Origin: Streptococcus parasanguinis | Lineage (GTDB): Bacteria; Bacillota; Bacilli; Lactobacillales; Streptococcaceae | Direction: 5' to 3' | Assembly (NCBI RefSeq): GCF_032163505.1 | Contig: NZ_CP134147.1 | Location: forward strand, 2,012,501-2,076,500 | Length of the DNA: 64,000 bases | In this document: positions 8,795 to 17,711 of the stretch, piece by piece | How positions within the stretch are numbered: the first letter of the stretch is position 1 | Layout of the letters: each line of letters starts with the position of its first letter | Program-made: the position numbers and the translations under genes | The notes under the pieces: model-generated | The model's database searches: none | The model's input: only the letters and a program-made list of their open reading frames with translations | What the model was told of the DNA's origin: nothing

Positions 8795-10260
8795 TTTTCT
8801 TTTCCTTCCATAACTTTTTGGATGGTTTCTTTTGCCTTGGTCAAGCTGGCTTGATCCAACTCCATGACATAGAGGTTGTAACCAGGCATAGCATAAGACG
8901 GCAAGTCATTTCGTCCTTGACCGGTAATCGCTTGAGAAGTCACCTCATAAGAACCACCCGTTTCTAACTGGGTATTGATCAAGTTCATCATAGTCGGCAA
9001 CTGCATATTGGTTTGGACAGAATCTTGGAGGTTTCCGATAATCTCATTGTAGTTGCTTAAGACCTTGGTAGAGGTCAACTTTTTGATAATGGCCGCAATG
9101 ACTTTTTCTTGGTTTTTACCACGGTCATTGTCGCCACCTTGGAGAGAGTAGCGTTCTCGGACAAAACCGAGAGCTTGCTCTGAATTCAAATGAACCTTTC
9201 CAACTGGGAAATGGAACTTGCCATGAAGGCTCGTGAATTCTTGGTCATTTTCCACATCGATTCCCCCTAGAAGGTCAATCAACTTGAGGAAGGAGGTGAA
9301 ATTGAGACGAACGTAGTAGTTGAGCTTGATATCATAGAGATTCTCAAGGGTATGGATCGAAGCATCCACTCCGTAGATCCCCGCGTGGGTCAACTTATCG
9401 TTCTGGTTGTTACCACCATCTGCAATCGGTACATAGGCATCCCGTGGAGTCGTTGTCAATAGGACTTGCTTGGTCTTTCGATTGACCGTCATGATGATAT
9501 TGACATCTGAACGTGAAACCGAGGTTACTGGGCCATAGGTATCGATCCCGCTGACATAGATGTTAAAGACATCCGCATTGGCAGACACCTTGCTCGTCGC
9601 TGCCACTTCTTTTCGGATCTTGTAGGAATAGATTTTCTTCAACTTCTTCGCATAGTCCGCATCTTCTGCAGCGATGGTATCTTCAAAAGTACTGTTGAGC
9701 ACCATAGCAGAAGCATTCCCTTCTTGCAGGCTCTTATAGGCATCTAGATAAGTCGGTGCATCCACTACAGAAATTTCCTGACCCTTGGTCTTTTTGATGT
9801 TGTCCAAGAGGGCAGTGAGATTGGCTTCGTTATTGTTGCCCTTTGGGGCTACCACTTCCTTGATTTCTTTAATATCTTTGATGTCACTGTCTTTCTTGAC
9901 ATAGACAGCCATCTCAAACTCTGTATAGTTAGAGTGGCCATTGACATTACTGGTCAGATTCAGCAGCTGTTGACTAGCAAACAAAACTCCTGAACTAGCC
10001 AATAAGCCGACAAGAAGCAGGACCAAAGTTGTTTTTTTGGCCTGATTTTTGATCACAAACCAAGCTGATAAGAGCAAGAGAAGAGCTAGTAGTGCAATCA
10101 CGAGAACATTGACATAACGAAAAGCCAAGATGTTATTGGCCAACATGGTATAGGTCGCCCAACTTGCAGTCATAAGCAAAAAAATAAGCAATACGGAATT
10201 AATGATTCGCAATTGCCCCCACTTATGTTCTGAACGACGACTCCGTCTCCTTTGTGACAT
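8791..10260 (-). CDS. cpsA: LytR-CpsA-Psr (LCP) family protein CpsA
   Basis: A 489-residue LCP-family membrane protein that in relatives attaches capsule or teichoic acid to peptidoglycan from a lipid carrier. The N-terminus has a basic cytoplasmic stretch ([13 protein letters not shown]), then about three membrane segments up to residue 115, an accessory domain and the LCP catalytic domain from about 240, with [26 protein letters not shown] and [18 protein letters not shown]. The ATG at 10258-10260 has GGAGG seven bases upstream; a start four codons earlier would place its own ATG inside that ribosome-binding site. It is the first gene of the operon. Confidence 0.94.
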   Translation of the reverse strand: MSQRRRSRRSEHKWGQLRIINSVLLIFLLMTASWATYTMLANNILAFRYVNVLVIALLALLLLLSAWFVIKNQAKKTTLVLLLVGLLASSGVLFASQQLLNLTSNVNGHSNYTEFEMAVYVKKDSDIKDIKEIKEVVAPKGNNNEANLTALLDNIKKTKGQEISVVDAPTYLDAYKSLQEGNASAMVLNSTFEDTIAAEDADYAKKLKKIYSYKIRKEVAATSKVSANADVFNIYVSGIDTYGPVTSVSRSDVNIIMTVNRKTKQVLLTTTPRDAYVPIADGGNNQNDKLTHAGIYGVDASIHTLENLYDIKLNYYVRLNFTSFLKLIDLLGGIDVENDQEFTSLHGKFHFPVGKVHLNSEQALGFVRERYSLQGGDNDRGKNQEKVIAAIIKKLTSTKVLSNYNEIIGNLQDSVQTNMQLPTMMNLINTQLETGGSYEVTSQAITGQGRNDLPSYAMPGYNLYVMELDQASLTKAKETIQKVMEGKEK

Positions 10261-10290
10261 AAATACCTCCAATTAGTCCTAATCATATTT

Positions 10291-10296
10291 ATTGTA
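10291..10296 (-). promoter_or_regulatory. Likely -10 element of the cps operon promoter
   Basis: Reading the minus strand, TGTTACAAT is an extended -10 (TACAAT at these positions) about 30 bases before the cpsA ATG. No strong -35 is present at the usual distance, which suggests dependence on the extended -10 or on an activator. Confidence 0.55.
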
Positions 10297-10335
10297 ACAT
10301 ATTTTTAGCAAAAAATGCATTAATTATCACTTTTT

Positions 10336-10350
10336 TGTCCATTATGGACA
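10336..10350. promoter_or_regulatory. Perfect palindrome upstream of cpsA, candidate operator
   Basis: TGTCCAT-T-ATGGACA is a 15-base perfect inverted repeat centred about 50 bases upstream of the cpsA -10 element. The arms are not followed by a T-run, so it looks like a regulator-binding site rather than a terminator. The regulator is unknown to me. A closely similar core (one mismatch in 14) occurs at 24805-24818 upstream of cinA. Confidence 0.5.
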
Positions 10351-10357
10351 TTCGAAA

Positions 10358-10371
10358 AGTAAGCGTTTTCC
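10358..10371. promoter_or_regulatory. Weak cre-like (CcpA) site
   Basis: AGTAAGCGTTTTCC matches 12 of 14 positions of the catabolite-responsive consensus TGWAANCGNTNWCA. It lies between the nrdG terminator and the cps promoter. Function is only a possibility. Confidence 0.3.
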
Positions 10372-10411
10372 GAAATAAGCAAAATCCCTTGTATACTTAT
10401 GCAGAGAATCC

Positions 10412-10442
10412 AAAAAAACCGGGTGAAAAACCCGGCTTTTTT
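10412..10442 (-). terminator. Terminator after nrdG
   Basis: On the minus strand CCGGGT-TTTTC-ACCCGG is followed by a run of seven T, just after the nrdG stop. It separates the nrd group from the cps promoter. Confidence 0.85.
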
Positions 10443-10449
10443 GAAGATC

Positions 10450-11055
10450 CTACAAAAGATCATCTCGTTTGACCTGCTCAAAACTTTCTTTACCGTCATT
10501 GAGCTTGTCCCAGATGACGACTTTTCCTTCTTTGAGGGATTTTTGAACATCGATGATCCGCTGGTTAGAAGAGCCACGAAACTGCAACATGAGGTTGCGT
10601 TTGCTTTTATCATAGCGGCCATCGACCAGGATATCAATCAGCGACAAGAGCTCCAGTTTATCAGGCGTTTCTAACATCATTTCTTCCCAAGTGTAGCCAG
10701 TCCAAGACCAGATGTCTTTGTTGGGCAACTCTTTTCTCACGCGCTTGACCAAGGGCAGAAGGATGCCGGTGTTGAGAAAGGGTTCCCCCCCAAGCAGGGT
10801 CAAGCCCTGGACATAAGGTTGAGCCAGATCTGCCATGATCTGCTCTTCTAATTCTTTGGTATAGGGAATGCCTGCATTGAAAGACCAGGTCGCTACATTG
10901 TAACAGCCCTCACAGTGAAACATGCAACCCGCCACATAAAGGGAGTTGCGGACCCCTTCGCCGTCGACAAAGTTAAAAGCCTTGTAATCGATGATGCGCC
11001 CTTGGCTCAGTTCTTCACTCTTCCACTCGCCTGGTTTAGGTGTATTCCATGTCAT
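10450..11055 (-). CDS. nrdG: Anaerobic ribonucleotide reductase activating enzyme
   Basis: A 201-residue radical-SAM enzyme that installs the glycyl radical on NrdD. The [4Fe-4S]-binding CxxxCxxC motif is visible as CMFHCEGC near residues 44-51, followed by the glycine-rich LTLLGGEPFLN that contacts S-adenosylmethionine. The ATG at 11053-11055 has GGAG seven bases upstream; a second ATG at 11050 is out of frame. It follows the GNAT gene by only a few bases and closes the nrdD transcription unit before a strong terminator. Confidence 0.95.
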   Translation of the reverse strand: MTWNTPKPGEWKSEELSQGRIIDYKAFNFVDGEGVRNSLYVAGCMFHCEGCYNVATWSFNAGIPYTKELEEQIMADLAQPYVQGLTLLGGEPFLNTGILLPLVKRVRKELPNKDIWSWTGYTWEEMMLETPDKLELLSLIDILVDGRYDKSKRNLMLQFRGSSNQRIIDVQKSLKEGKVVIWDKLNDGKESFEQVKRDDLL

Positions 11056-11059
11056 CCTT

Positions 11060-11560
11060 CTACTCCACTTCTATCCAATAACGCTCCGTTCCATTTTGAA
11101 CATCTTCAAATTGACCGCCATTAGCTAAGATAACCGCTCGGCTGGCCGGATTTTCCGTGCTACAAGTCACAAGAGCACGATGGATGTTCTTTTCCTTGGC
11201 AATTTGCAAGCCCTGACGGAGAGCTTCCTTAGCATAACCTTTACCTCTTTCAGATGGGCGAATAGAATATCCTATATTCCCTGCATAATTCAGCAATCCC
11301 TCATTTAGTCTCAACCGTAAATTTAAAAAACCTAAAGCATGACCTGATTTATCAAACAATACGAACTGAATTGATGGAACGCGATTTTCAGGCAATCCTA
11401 TTCCCATTTCTTTATTAAGGTTAGTTTCTAACCACTCCTCATAATCAAAGTTCTCAGCATCCCAAAAGCCACCGTCGTGGGCCGACTGGGTCTCTTCGAA
11501 CTCTGTCATCATGTTTAGAATGGTTTCTTTATCTGCTAATGTTGGTCTGCGTAATTCCAT
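11060..11560 (-). CDS. GNAT family N-acetyltransferase
   Basis: A 166-residue GNAT-fold acetyltransferase. The acetyl-CoA loop is seen as GYSIRPSERGKGYAKEALRQGL, with R-G-K-G-Y-A near residues 108-113, and the C-terminal beta-strand as RALVTCSTENPASRAVILANGG, which resembles the RimJ/RimL-like pattern. Substrate is unknown. It sits between the 46-residue protein and nrdG; I recall the same order around nrdD/nrdG in pneumococcus. That suggests co-transcription under anaerobic or NrdR control rather than a role in dNTP synthesis itself. Confidence 0.85.
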   Translation of the reverse strand: MELRRPTLADKETILNMMTEFEETQSAHDGGFWDAENFDYEEWLETNLNKEMGIGLPENRVPSIQFVLFDKSGHALGFLNLRLRLNEGLLNYAGNIGYSIRPSERGKGYAKEALRQGLQIAKEKNIHRALVTCSTENPASRAVILANGGQFEDVQNGTERYWIEVE

Positions 11561-11597
11561 CTTTACCTCCCCATACGAGAAAAGCGAGAGCGAACTC

Positions 11598-11738
11598 TCA
11601 CTTTTTCTTATTCTTATTTAAAAATTGTTCTCTCAGGCTGGCTACTCGGTCTTTTTTATTGATTCCACCCTTTGAATGCTTCTCGTGGAATCGTTGAACC
11701 TGAGCCTTACCCTTATCATCTAATTGGTATTTTCCCAT
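11598..11738 (-). CDS. Small basic conserved protein of the nrd operon (46 aa)
   Basis: An open frame of 46 codons begins MGKYQLDDKGKAQVQRFHEK and ends with a lysine-rich KNKKK. It starts at an ATG (11736-11738) preceded by AAAGGAC, twelve bases after the nrdD stop, and ends 38 bases before the GNAT gene. The protein is highly basic with a GGINKKDR motif in the middle and no membrane segment. Position, ribosome-binding site and my recollection of an equivalent small gene in the pneumococcal nrdD locus support it as real. Function is unknown; a nucleic-acid-binding role is only a guess from charge. Confidence 0.75.
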   Translation of the reverse strand: MGKYQLDDKGKAQVQRFHEKHSKGGINKKDRVASLREQFLNKNKKK

Positions 11739-11749
11739 AATGTCCTTTT

Positions 11750-13960
11750 CTAATCTGTCACTTGGTGTCCAGCTGATTTGATCGTGGATCCATTCATGTG
11801 TTTGACACGTGCAGCGATTTCCTTATGACGGCCATTGACCATCGGACGAGCTTGCGGGTTTCCTAGATAACCACAGGTCCGTTTGACCACATCAACCGTT
11901 TTCGGATCGCTATTGCCACAGTTTGGACAAGCAAATCCGCGCTCAGTAGGCGTGAAATCTCCTTCAAAATCACACTTGTAACAACGGTCAATCGGCGTAT
12001 TGGTTCCGAGATAACCGACCCGGTCATAGGCATAATCCCAAACCGCTTCAAGGGCTTTTGGATTTTGTTGGAGCACAGGGTATTCACAATAGTGGATAAA
12101 GCCACCAGAAGCTCCAGCTTCCGGATAAACTTTTTCAAAATCCAACTTTTCAAATGGCGTTGGGTTCTTACGAACATCGTAGTGGAAACTATTGGTGTAG
12201 TATTCCTTGTCTGTGATATCCGGAACCTGACCAAATTTCTCCGTATCTAGGCGACAGAAGCGGTCTGTCAAGCTTTCTGACGGTGTCGAATAGATGGAGA
12301 AGTGGTAATCATACTGGTCAGACCATTCTTCCACGCGCGCTTTCATATCCTTGATGATATCGATCGTGAATTGTTTGGCTTCTGGATTGTGTTCCCAATT
12401 TGGACCATAAAAGACGGTTGCGACTTCATAAAGTCCGATATAGCCAAGAGAAACGGTCGCTCTGCGATGACGGAAGAGCTGATCTACCTGATCATATTTA
12501 CCCAAGCGTTTCCCGAAAGCCCCATATTGGTAGAGGATCGGCGCATTGGCTGGTGTCGCTTCTTTGGTGCGTTCCACGCGGTAAACCAAGGCATCTTCAG
12601 CGATGTTCATCCGTTCATTAAAGATTTGCCAGAACTTCTCCTTGTCTCCGCCCGATTCCAAGGCAATCCGAGGTAAATTGACGGTCACGACCCCAAGATT
12701 CATCCGGCCAGAATTAACTTCCACACCATTCTCGTCCTTCCAACCTTGAAGGAAAGAGCGACATCCCATCGGCACCTTGAAGGAGCCTGTCAACTCGACA
12801 ATCTTGTCATAAGACAAAACGTCTGGGTACATGCGCTTCGTCGCACATTCCAAGGCCAATTGCTTGATATCATAGTTGGGCGTTCCAGGTTCTAGGTTGA
12901 GCCCCCGCTTGAGGGTAAAGATCAGTTTTGGAAAGATGGCTGTCCGATGTTCTGAACCCAGTCCCTTGATTCTAATTTCCAAAATCGCCTTTTGGATTTC
13001 CCGTTCGAAGCGATTGGTTCCAAGACCAAAGCCAAGCGAAGTAAAGGGAGTTTGCCCGTTCGAAGTAAAGAGGGTATTGATCTCATATTCCAGCGATTGC
13101 ATGGCATCATAGATATCTTTTTGAGTCTTGCTCCAAGCATAGTCCTCTTGCTTTTCAGGAAGCACCCACTCTTTGGCATCTGCCAAGTGTTTTTGGTAGT
13201 TCTTTTCTGCATAAGGGGCCAGGACCTCATCGATCCGGTCAGCCGAGCAACCCCCGTACTGACTAGAAGCTACATTGGCAATAATCTGCGAGATTTGAGC
13301 CGTTGCAGTTTGGATGGACTTAGGACTTTCGACTTCTGCATTCCCAATTTTAAAGCCATTTCTGAGCATGCCTTCAAAATCGATCAAACAGCAGTTGGTC
13401 ATCGGTGTATAAGGGCTATAGTCCAAATCATGGTAGTGGATATCCCCTTTTTGGTGGGCATTGGCTACGTGTTTAGGCAACATTTTAAGACCAATAGACT
13501 TACCAACGATCCCTGCCGTCAAATCCCGTTGCGTATTAAAGACATCGCTGTCCTTATTGGCATTTTCATTGACAACCGCTTGGTCCTTGTTGAGGAGTTT
13601 TCCAATCGTAAAGTTGATATCCGTCGCTTTTGAGCGCTCAAAATCCCGTTGAGTCCGATAAGTAATGTAGCTCTCAGCAATCGCATATTCATTGGCTTGA
13701 AGCAATTCATGTTCGACAACATTTTGGATCTCATAAATCTTCACGCCATTTGGAAAACGTTCCAAAATCTCTGCGATTACACGATCGACAATGGCTTCTA
13801 GTTTGGCTTCCATCACTGGAGTGAGAGAAGTCACTTCTTCTGTCGCCTTCAACAAGGCTTTATAAATTTTTTCAACATCGAATTGAACACGACGGCCATC
13901 TCGTTTTTCAACAAAAATATCCGGGGCCATTCTCAGTTTTTCTTCTCTCAAGGTGATCAT
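11750..13960 (-). CDS. nrdD: Anaerobic ribonucleoside-triphosphate reductase (class III)
   Basis: A 736-residue glycyl-radical reductase that makes dNTPs without oxygen. An ATP-cone regulatory domain occupies the first ~100 residues (FVEKRDGRRVQFDVEKIYKAL). The C-terminus has the zinc-binding pairs CYKC and CPNC, then RTCGYLGNP, which contains the glycyl-radical region. Three in-frame ATGs lie close together. I prefer 13960 (MITLREEK) because AGAGG stands about ten bases upstream and the length fits the family; 13969 and 13981 would add 3 or 7 residues. It is preceded by a near-consensus promoter with NrdR-like boxes. Confidence 0.96.
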   Translation of the reverse strand: MITLREEKLRMAPDIFVEKRDGRRVQFDVEKIYKALLKATEEVTSLTPVMEAKLEAIVDRVIAEILERFPNGVKIYEIQNVVEHELLQANEYAIAESYITYRTQRDFERSKATDINFTIGKLLNKDQAVVNENANKDSDVFNTQRDLTAGIVGKSIGLKMLPKHVANAHQKGDIHYHDLDYSPYTPMTNCCLIDFEGMLRNGFKIGNAEVESPKSIQTATAQISQIIANVASSQYGGCSADRIDEVLAPYAEKNYQKHLADAKEWVLPEKQEDYAWSKTQKDIYDAMQSLEYEINTLFTSNGQTPFTSLGFGLGTNRFEREIQKAILEIRIKGLGSEHRTAIFPKLIFTLKRGLNLEPGTPNYDIKQLALECATKRMYPDVLSYDKIVELTGSFKVPMGCRSFLQGWKDENGVEVNSGRMNLGVVTVNLPRIALESGGDKEKFWQIFNERMNIAEDALVYRVERTKEATPANAPILYQYGAFGKRLGKYDQVDQLFRHRRATVSLGYIGLYEVATVFYGPNWEHNPEAKQFTIDIIKDMKARVEEWSDQYDYHFSIYSTPSESLTDRFCRLDTEKFGQVPDITDKEYYTNSFHYDVRKNPTPFEKLDFEKVYPEAGASGGFIHYCEYPVLQQNPKALEAVWDYAYDRVGYLGTNTPIDRCYKCDFEGDFTPTERGFACPNCGNSDPKTVDVVKRTCGYLGNPQARPMVNGRHKEIAARVKHMNGSTIKSAGHQVTD

Positions 13961-14000
13961 ACCAAACATGCCTCTCTTCATTTATTTACATACAAGTTGT

Positions 14001-14028
14001 ATTATACCACTCCAAAAATAAAAATCAA
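14001..14028 (-). promoter_or_regulatory. nrdD promoter
   Basis: On the minus strand -35 TTGATT (14023-14028) and -10 TATAAT (14001-14006) are separated by 16 bases. The -35 lies inside the proximal NrdR-like box. A short palindrome TACAA-G-TTGTA (13991-14001) overlaps the -10 and the likely start of transcription. Confidence 0.8.
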
Positions 14029-14081
14029 TATCTTGTGGTGAAAATTCTAAAAAACTTTCTAAAACACAAGATATTGATTTT
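14021..14081. promoter_or_regulatory. Inverted pair of NrdR-like boxes upstream of nrdD
   Basis: A perfect 17-base inverted repeat (14021-14037 and 14065-14081, 27-base spacer) has arms reading CACAAGATATTGATTTT on one strand. Each arm resembles the NrdR box consensus acaCwAtATaTwGtgt; ACACAAGATATTGATT matches about 13 of 16. One arm covers the nrdD -35. The repeat also begins one base after the stop of the upstream membrane-protein gene and is followed by T-rich sequence, so it might double as that gene's terminator. Confidence 0.65.
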
Positions 14082-14082
14082 C

Positions 14083-15921
14083 TTAAGAGCGTTGATAGAG
14101 TTTGAAATGACGGTATTTCTTCTCAACCAGACGATAATTTTCTTTGAGCAAGTCCTTCATATTGGAGGTCAACTCCACCTGATTGTTGACCACAATATAC
14201 TTGGGTTCAGACCGATCGATTTGTTGGATCACATTGGTCCGATTTTCATTAATTCCCAGATAAGACGTCGGGGTCAATAAGGCAGAAGCTGCCAAACGAT
14301 CGCTTTCTTGATAGAGAGTAGCTGTCGTATCCCAAGCATAAATAGTATCTTTCGACTTGGTGTGATGTTTAATGTAGCTGGCAATAGTACTCCGTTCACT
14401 CGATTGACCAGACTGAAGCACAACATCTTGAACCACTGGATTCGCCAACAGATAGACAAAGGCTACTAGCGGTAAGAAAACTTGGCTCGTAAAGTAAGCG
14501 GCCCAAACTTCCTTGTTTTTCTTCTTCCGACCACGACGTTCGATCCCGTCGTTTTCTTCCCCATCTCGTGAGAACCAGATCGCAAACAAGGGAAGAACAA
14601 ATGGCAACATTGGCAACAATTGGTAAGCGCCTTGCTCCGGAAGACCAATCGACACGATGAGGACTACCAGGCTACCTGCCCATCCCATAAAGCGGAAGAT
14701 CCGGCGAGCACTGCTATTTTGCTTCGTAAAGGACATCAAAAAGGCAGAGACCAGACCAAAGGCCAGCGCCAACAGTCCATAATAAATGGCATTACTGAAG
14801 GTCTGTCCATTGCTAAAATTCAAGGCATTAAAGACATAGGTTACTTGGTTAATGGCATAGCCAAAAGTCTGATTCAAAACGGTGATATAGCCAATTGGAT
14901 AAAAGACGAGTGAAAAACCAAGGAGAGCTGCTAGCAGTTGATAAAAGCCACGCGCCCATCTCTTCTGCTTGATGTTAAAGGCTGTTAATCCAAGGAAGGC
15001 CAACAAATAAAACAAGGCACTGGTCATCGGATCAATCAGGAAAGCCACAGCTGCAATCGCACCATAAAGGATAAAGCCTTCATCCTTACGATGCCCAATC
15101 AAATAAGCCAAAATGAAATTCATGCTGGCAAATAGGATTGGAAGGCTAAAGAGAGTCACATAAGTCCCTCCAAAACCAAGGCCTAACACCAAGAAATAAA
15201 AGAGTAACTGGACATTCTTCGCTGTATCTTTATCAGACACCAGCAAGCGCACAACCCGATAGAGGTAAGTCCCCGCAAAGAAGAGGGCAATCGCTTGAAG
15301 GATCATCAAGATCCAATGTCCACCAGCTAAACTTCCCAACCAGTTGATTGCATAATAGAGCAGACCATTGGTTCCGTAAAAATCACCAAACGGTACTTGA
15401 CCCTTGGTCATTGCCCAGCCAGCATACAAGTTTTGAGATTGTTGATTGGTTGCAAAACGGGTTAAAAATGGCACCCCGACATGCAGTAAACTAATCAAGA
15501 GACTCAACACAAAAGGAATCGCTAGGGGCACTGGACGCTTGGATTGACGACGGATCGGCTCAACTGCCACATCTGCTTCTAGCTCTTCCGTATTCTCTTC
15601 TACCTTAGATGCTTCCGCTTTTGCCGCTTCAACTCCCGCCTTACGCGAACGACGACTCATCCGACTGAGCGTTTGCTCCGCTTCCTGTTCAGATTCTTGT
15701 GTAGGTTCTGCTACTGCTTCTGGCTTGGCATCACTAATTTCCTCTGATGCCTCCATTGCAACCGGCTCCTCCAAGACTTCTGCCTGCTGGCTATGAGTCG
15801 GCTCTTCTTCACGAAAGACTGATTTATCTAGCACTTCGCGAATTTCACGTGTATCCTGAAAACTGTCTCCCACGTGAAGCCCTAACTTTTTCGAAGTCAT
15901 TTCTTGCTCTTTTTCGCTCAT
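14083..15921 (-). CDS. Polytopic membrane protein, possible GT-C type glycosyltransferase
   Basis: A 612-residue protein that I cannot name. Residues 1 to ~125 are acidic and low-complexity (EEP, EAVAEPT, EQEAEQ) and probably cytoplasmic. From ~130 to ~480 there are about ten to eleven hydrophobic segments. The loop VPFGDFYGTNGLLYYAINWL after the first segment resembles the acidic first loop of GT-C enzymes that use lipid-linked sugars. The final ~110 residues form a soluble domain (TLYQESDRLAASALL, PKYIVVNNQVEL) probably outside the cell. AAAGGAAAAAGA precedes the ATG at 15919-15921. It has its own promoter and sits between cls and nrdD. A role in cell-wall glycan or lipoprotein modification is inference. 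Confidence 0.75.
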   Translation of the reverse strand: MSEKEQEMTSKKLGLHVGDSFQDTREIREVLDKSVFREEEPTHSQQAEVLEEPVAMEASEEISDAKPEAVAEPTQESEQEAEQTLSRMSRRSRKAGVEAAKAEASKVEENTEELEADVAVEPIRRQSKRPVPLAIPFVLSLLISLLHVGVPFLTRFATNQQSQNLYAGWAMTKGQVPFGDFYGTNGLLYYAINWLGSLAGGHWILMILQAIALFFAGTYLYRVVRLLVSDKDTAKNVQLLFYFLVLGLGFGGTYVTLFSLPILFASMNFILAYLIGHRKDEGFILYGAIAAVAFLIDPMTSALFYLLAFLGLTAFNIKQKRWARGFYQLLAALLGFSLVFYPIGYITVLNQTFGYAINQVTYVFNALNFSNGQTFSNAIYYGLLALAFGLVSAFLMSFTKQNSSARRIFRFMGWAGSLVVLIVSIGLPEQGAYQLLPMLPFVLPLFAIWFSRDGEENDGIERRGRKKKNKEVWAAYFTSQVFLPLVAFVYLLANPVVQDVVLQSGQSSERSTIASYIKHHTKSKDTIYAWDTTATLYQESDRLAASALLTPTSYLGINENRTNVIQQIDRSEPKYIVVNNQVELTSNMKDLLKENYRLVEKKYRHFKLYQRS

Positions 15922-15986
15922 TCTTTTTCCTTTTCTTCGCTATTCCTCTGCTCTTTCCTTTTAGAAAAAAGCCCATTATCTTCTCT

Positions 15987-16015
15987 AGTATACCAAATTC
16001 TGCCGACCATGTCAG
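15987..16015 (-). promoter_or_regulatory. Promoter of the polytopic membrane protein gene
   Basis: Minus strand: -35 CTGACA (16010-16015), 17-base spacer, -10 TATACT (15987-15992) with a TGG extension. Confidence 0.75.
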
Positions 16016-16036
16016 CCTCTTGCCACATAGTCCTAT

Positions 16037-16070
16037 GGAAAAAGAGTCAGGCATCTCGATTCCTGACTCT
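16037..16070 (-). terminator. Terminator after cls
   Basis: Minus-strand stem AGAGTCAGG / CCTGACTCT (arms 16062-16070 and 16043-16051) followed by TTTTTCC. Confidence 0.85.
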
Positions 16071-16089
16071 GATTTTCGTTTTTATACAT

Positions 16090-17625
16090 TTACAACATCG
16101 GTGCGAACAATTGCATAATTTCCTTGATTAAGCTTTGGTGCCATGTAAAGCGGAAGGTATCCTCTGTAATTTCTTGAGACACTTCAAAGATATGGTCAAA
16201 GTCCTCACGAATCTTTTTCAAGGCAGGCGTCCGATACATCCAGACAGCATTTTCATAGTGATGGACCAAACTGCGGTAATCAAAGTTAATCGACCCTACA
16301 ACCGCCATTTCATCATCGGCAAGAACTTGCTTACTGTGGACAAAACCAGGTGTGTACTCATAGATTTTCACACCAGCGTCCATCAGATCCAAGTATGCCC
16401 CACGGGTTACGATTTGGATCAATTTTTTATCCGGAATATACGGGGTCACGATGCGAACATCCACCCCACGAAGGGCCGCATTGCGGATATCTTCTGTCAA
16501 ATCATAATCGATGATCAAGTAAGGAGTCGTGATATAGACGTAATCCGTCGCTTGGTTGATCATATTTTGATAAACCGTCTTTCCGACCTGCGACTTGTAA
16601 ATTGGCTTTGGTCCACTCCCATAGGGAATATAGAGCCCTTCTCCTTCGACTGCCTTGTTTTCAATATGGTAGCGGTCAAAATCCTCGATTTCCCCACGGT
16701 TGATGTACCAGTTCATGAGGAAGAGTCGCGTTAAGGCCTTAACAGCTCGTCCATCCAAGCGGATAGCACTGTCCTTCCAGTGACCAAACCGCTCAATGTG
16801 GTTGATGTACTCGTCTGCCAAATTGACACCACCCGTATAGCCGATCTGCCCATCAATGACCAGAATCTTGCGGTGGTCTCGGTTGTTATATGCCACTGTT
16901 AGACGGGGGATCACCTTGTTAAACTTATGGGCATCAATCCCCATCTTTCGCAATCGTTTGGTATAGTTCCCAGCCAAGGTTGCCATACAGCCGATATCGT
17001 CATAAAGGAGTTTGACTTCAACCCCATCTTTCACTTTCTGCTCTAAAATCTCTAGGATACTGTTCCACATCAAGCCCTCATCAATGATGTAAAACTCGAT
17101 GAAGATAAATTTTTTCGCCGCTCTCAGATCCTCTAGTAGTTGCTCATACATCTCCTCCCCTAGAGGGTAAAAGGTTGATGCCGTCCCATTGTAGAGATCC
17201 GCATTGTGATCCATGGATAAAATCGACTTGACCAAGCCATAAACCGCCTTGCTTTCTTGCTTGAGCTCCTTACGCAACTGATGACTATTGTCCTCTCGAA
17301 ACTTCATGGACTCCATATTTTTCAGCTGGATCATTTCCTTTTTGGACAAACGTCGCTCTCCAAACATGAGGTATAAAAGCGATCCAAAGACAGGAATGAC
17401 GGCAATCAAGAGCCAGGTCACCTTATTTTCAGGCGGGGTATTTCGATTAACAATAGCTAAGATTGTCGACACATATAAGAGCCCAATGACTGCAACAGAT
17501 AGCCAATGAGGGAACCATCTATTGAGCCAGAAGAAGGCCGCAAAGGATGCCCATAGTTCAAAGCCCATAAACAAAATACTAAATCCATATTTGGACATTA
17601 ATAGACGTAATTTTCGAAAGGTCAC
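16090..17625 (-). CDS. cls: Cardiolipin synthase
   Basis: A 511-residue phospholipase-D superfamily enzyme that joins two phosphatidylglycerols. It has two N-terminal membrane helices (about residues 12-55), a third hydrophobic stretch near 65-85, and two HKD motifs: HRKILVIDGQIGYTGG in the middle and HSKQVLADDEMAVVGS near the C-terminus. The start is taken as the GTG at 17623-17625, since AAGGAGG lies five bases before it and the resulting length is normal. An upstream in-frame ATG at 17679 would add 18 residues but would precede the promoter -10. Confidence 0.93.
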   Translation of the reverse strand: MTFRKLRLLMSKYGFSILFMGFELWASFAAFFWLNRWFPHWLSVAVIGLLYVSTILAIVNRNTPPENKVTWLLIAVIPVFGSLLYLMFGERRLSKKEMIQLKNMESMKFREDNSHQLRKELKQESKAVYGLVKSILSMDHNADLYNGTASTFYPLGEEMYEQLLEDLRAAKKFIFIEFYIIDEGLMWNSILEILEQKVKDGVEVKLLYDDIGCMATLAGNYTKRLRKMGIDAHKFNKVIPRLTVAYNNRDHRKILVIDGQIGYTGGVNLADEYINHIERFGHWKDSAIRLDGRAVKALTRLFLMNWYINRGEIEDFDRYHIENKAVEGEGLYIPYGSGPKPIYKSQVGKTVYQNMINQATDYVYITTPYLIIDYDLTEDIRNAALRGVDVRIVTPYIPDKKLIQIVTRGAYLDLMDAGVKIYEYTPGFVHSKQVLADDEMAVVGSINFDYRSLVHHYENAVWMYRTPALKKIREDFDHIFEVSQEITEDTFRFTWHQSLIKEIMQLFAPML

Positions 17626-17650
17626 AGCATCCTCCTTTTTTCTTTCTACT

Positions 17651-17679
17651 AGTATACCAATTCTTTTTACCCGTTGCAA
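17651..17679 (-). promoter_or_regulatory. cls promoter
   Basis: Minus strand: -35 TTGCAA (17674-17679), 17-base spacer, -10 TATACT (17651-17656) with TGG extension. This decides against a translation start upstream at 17679. Confidence 0.8.
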
Positions 17680-17711
17680 CGACCAACCAAGCCCCTTCTA
17701 GACAAACAAAA

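Noticed and set aside
15845..16054. 69-codon minus-strand frame upstream of the membrane protein
   Set aside because: It overlaps the well-supported start of the 612-residue protein in another frame and runs through its promoter.
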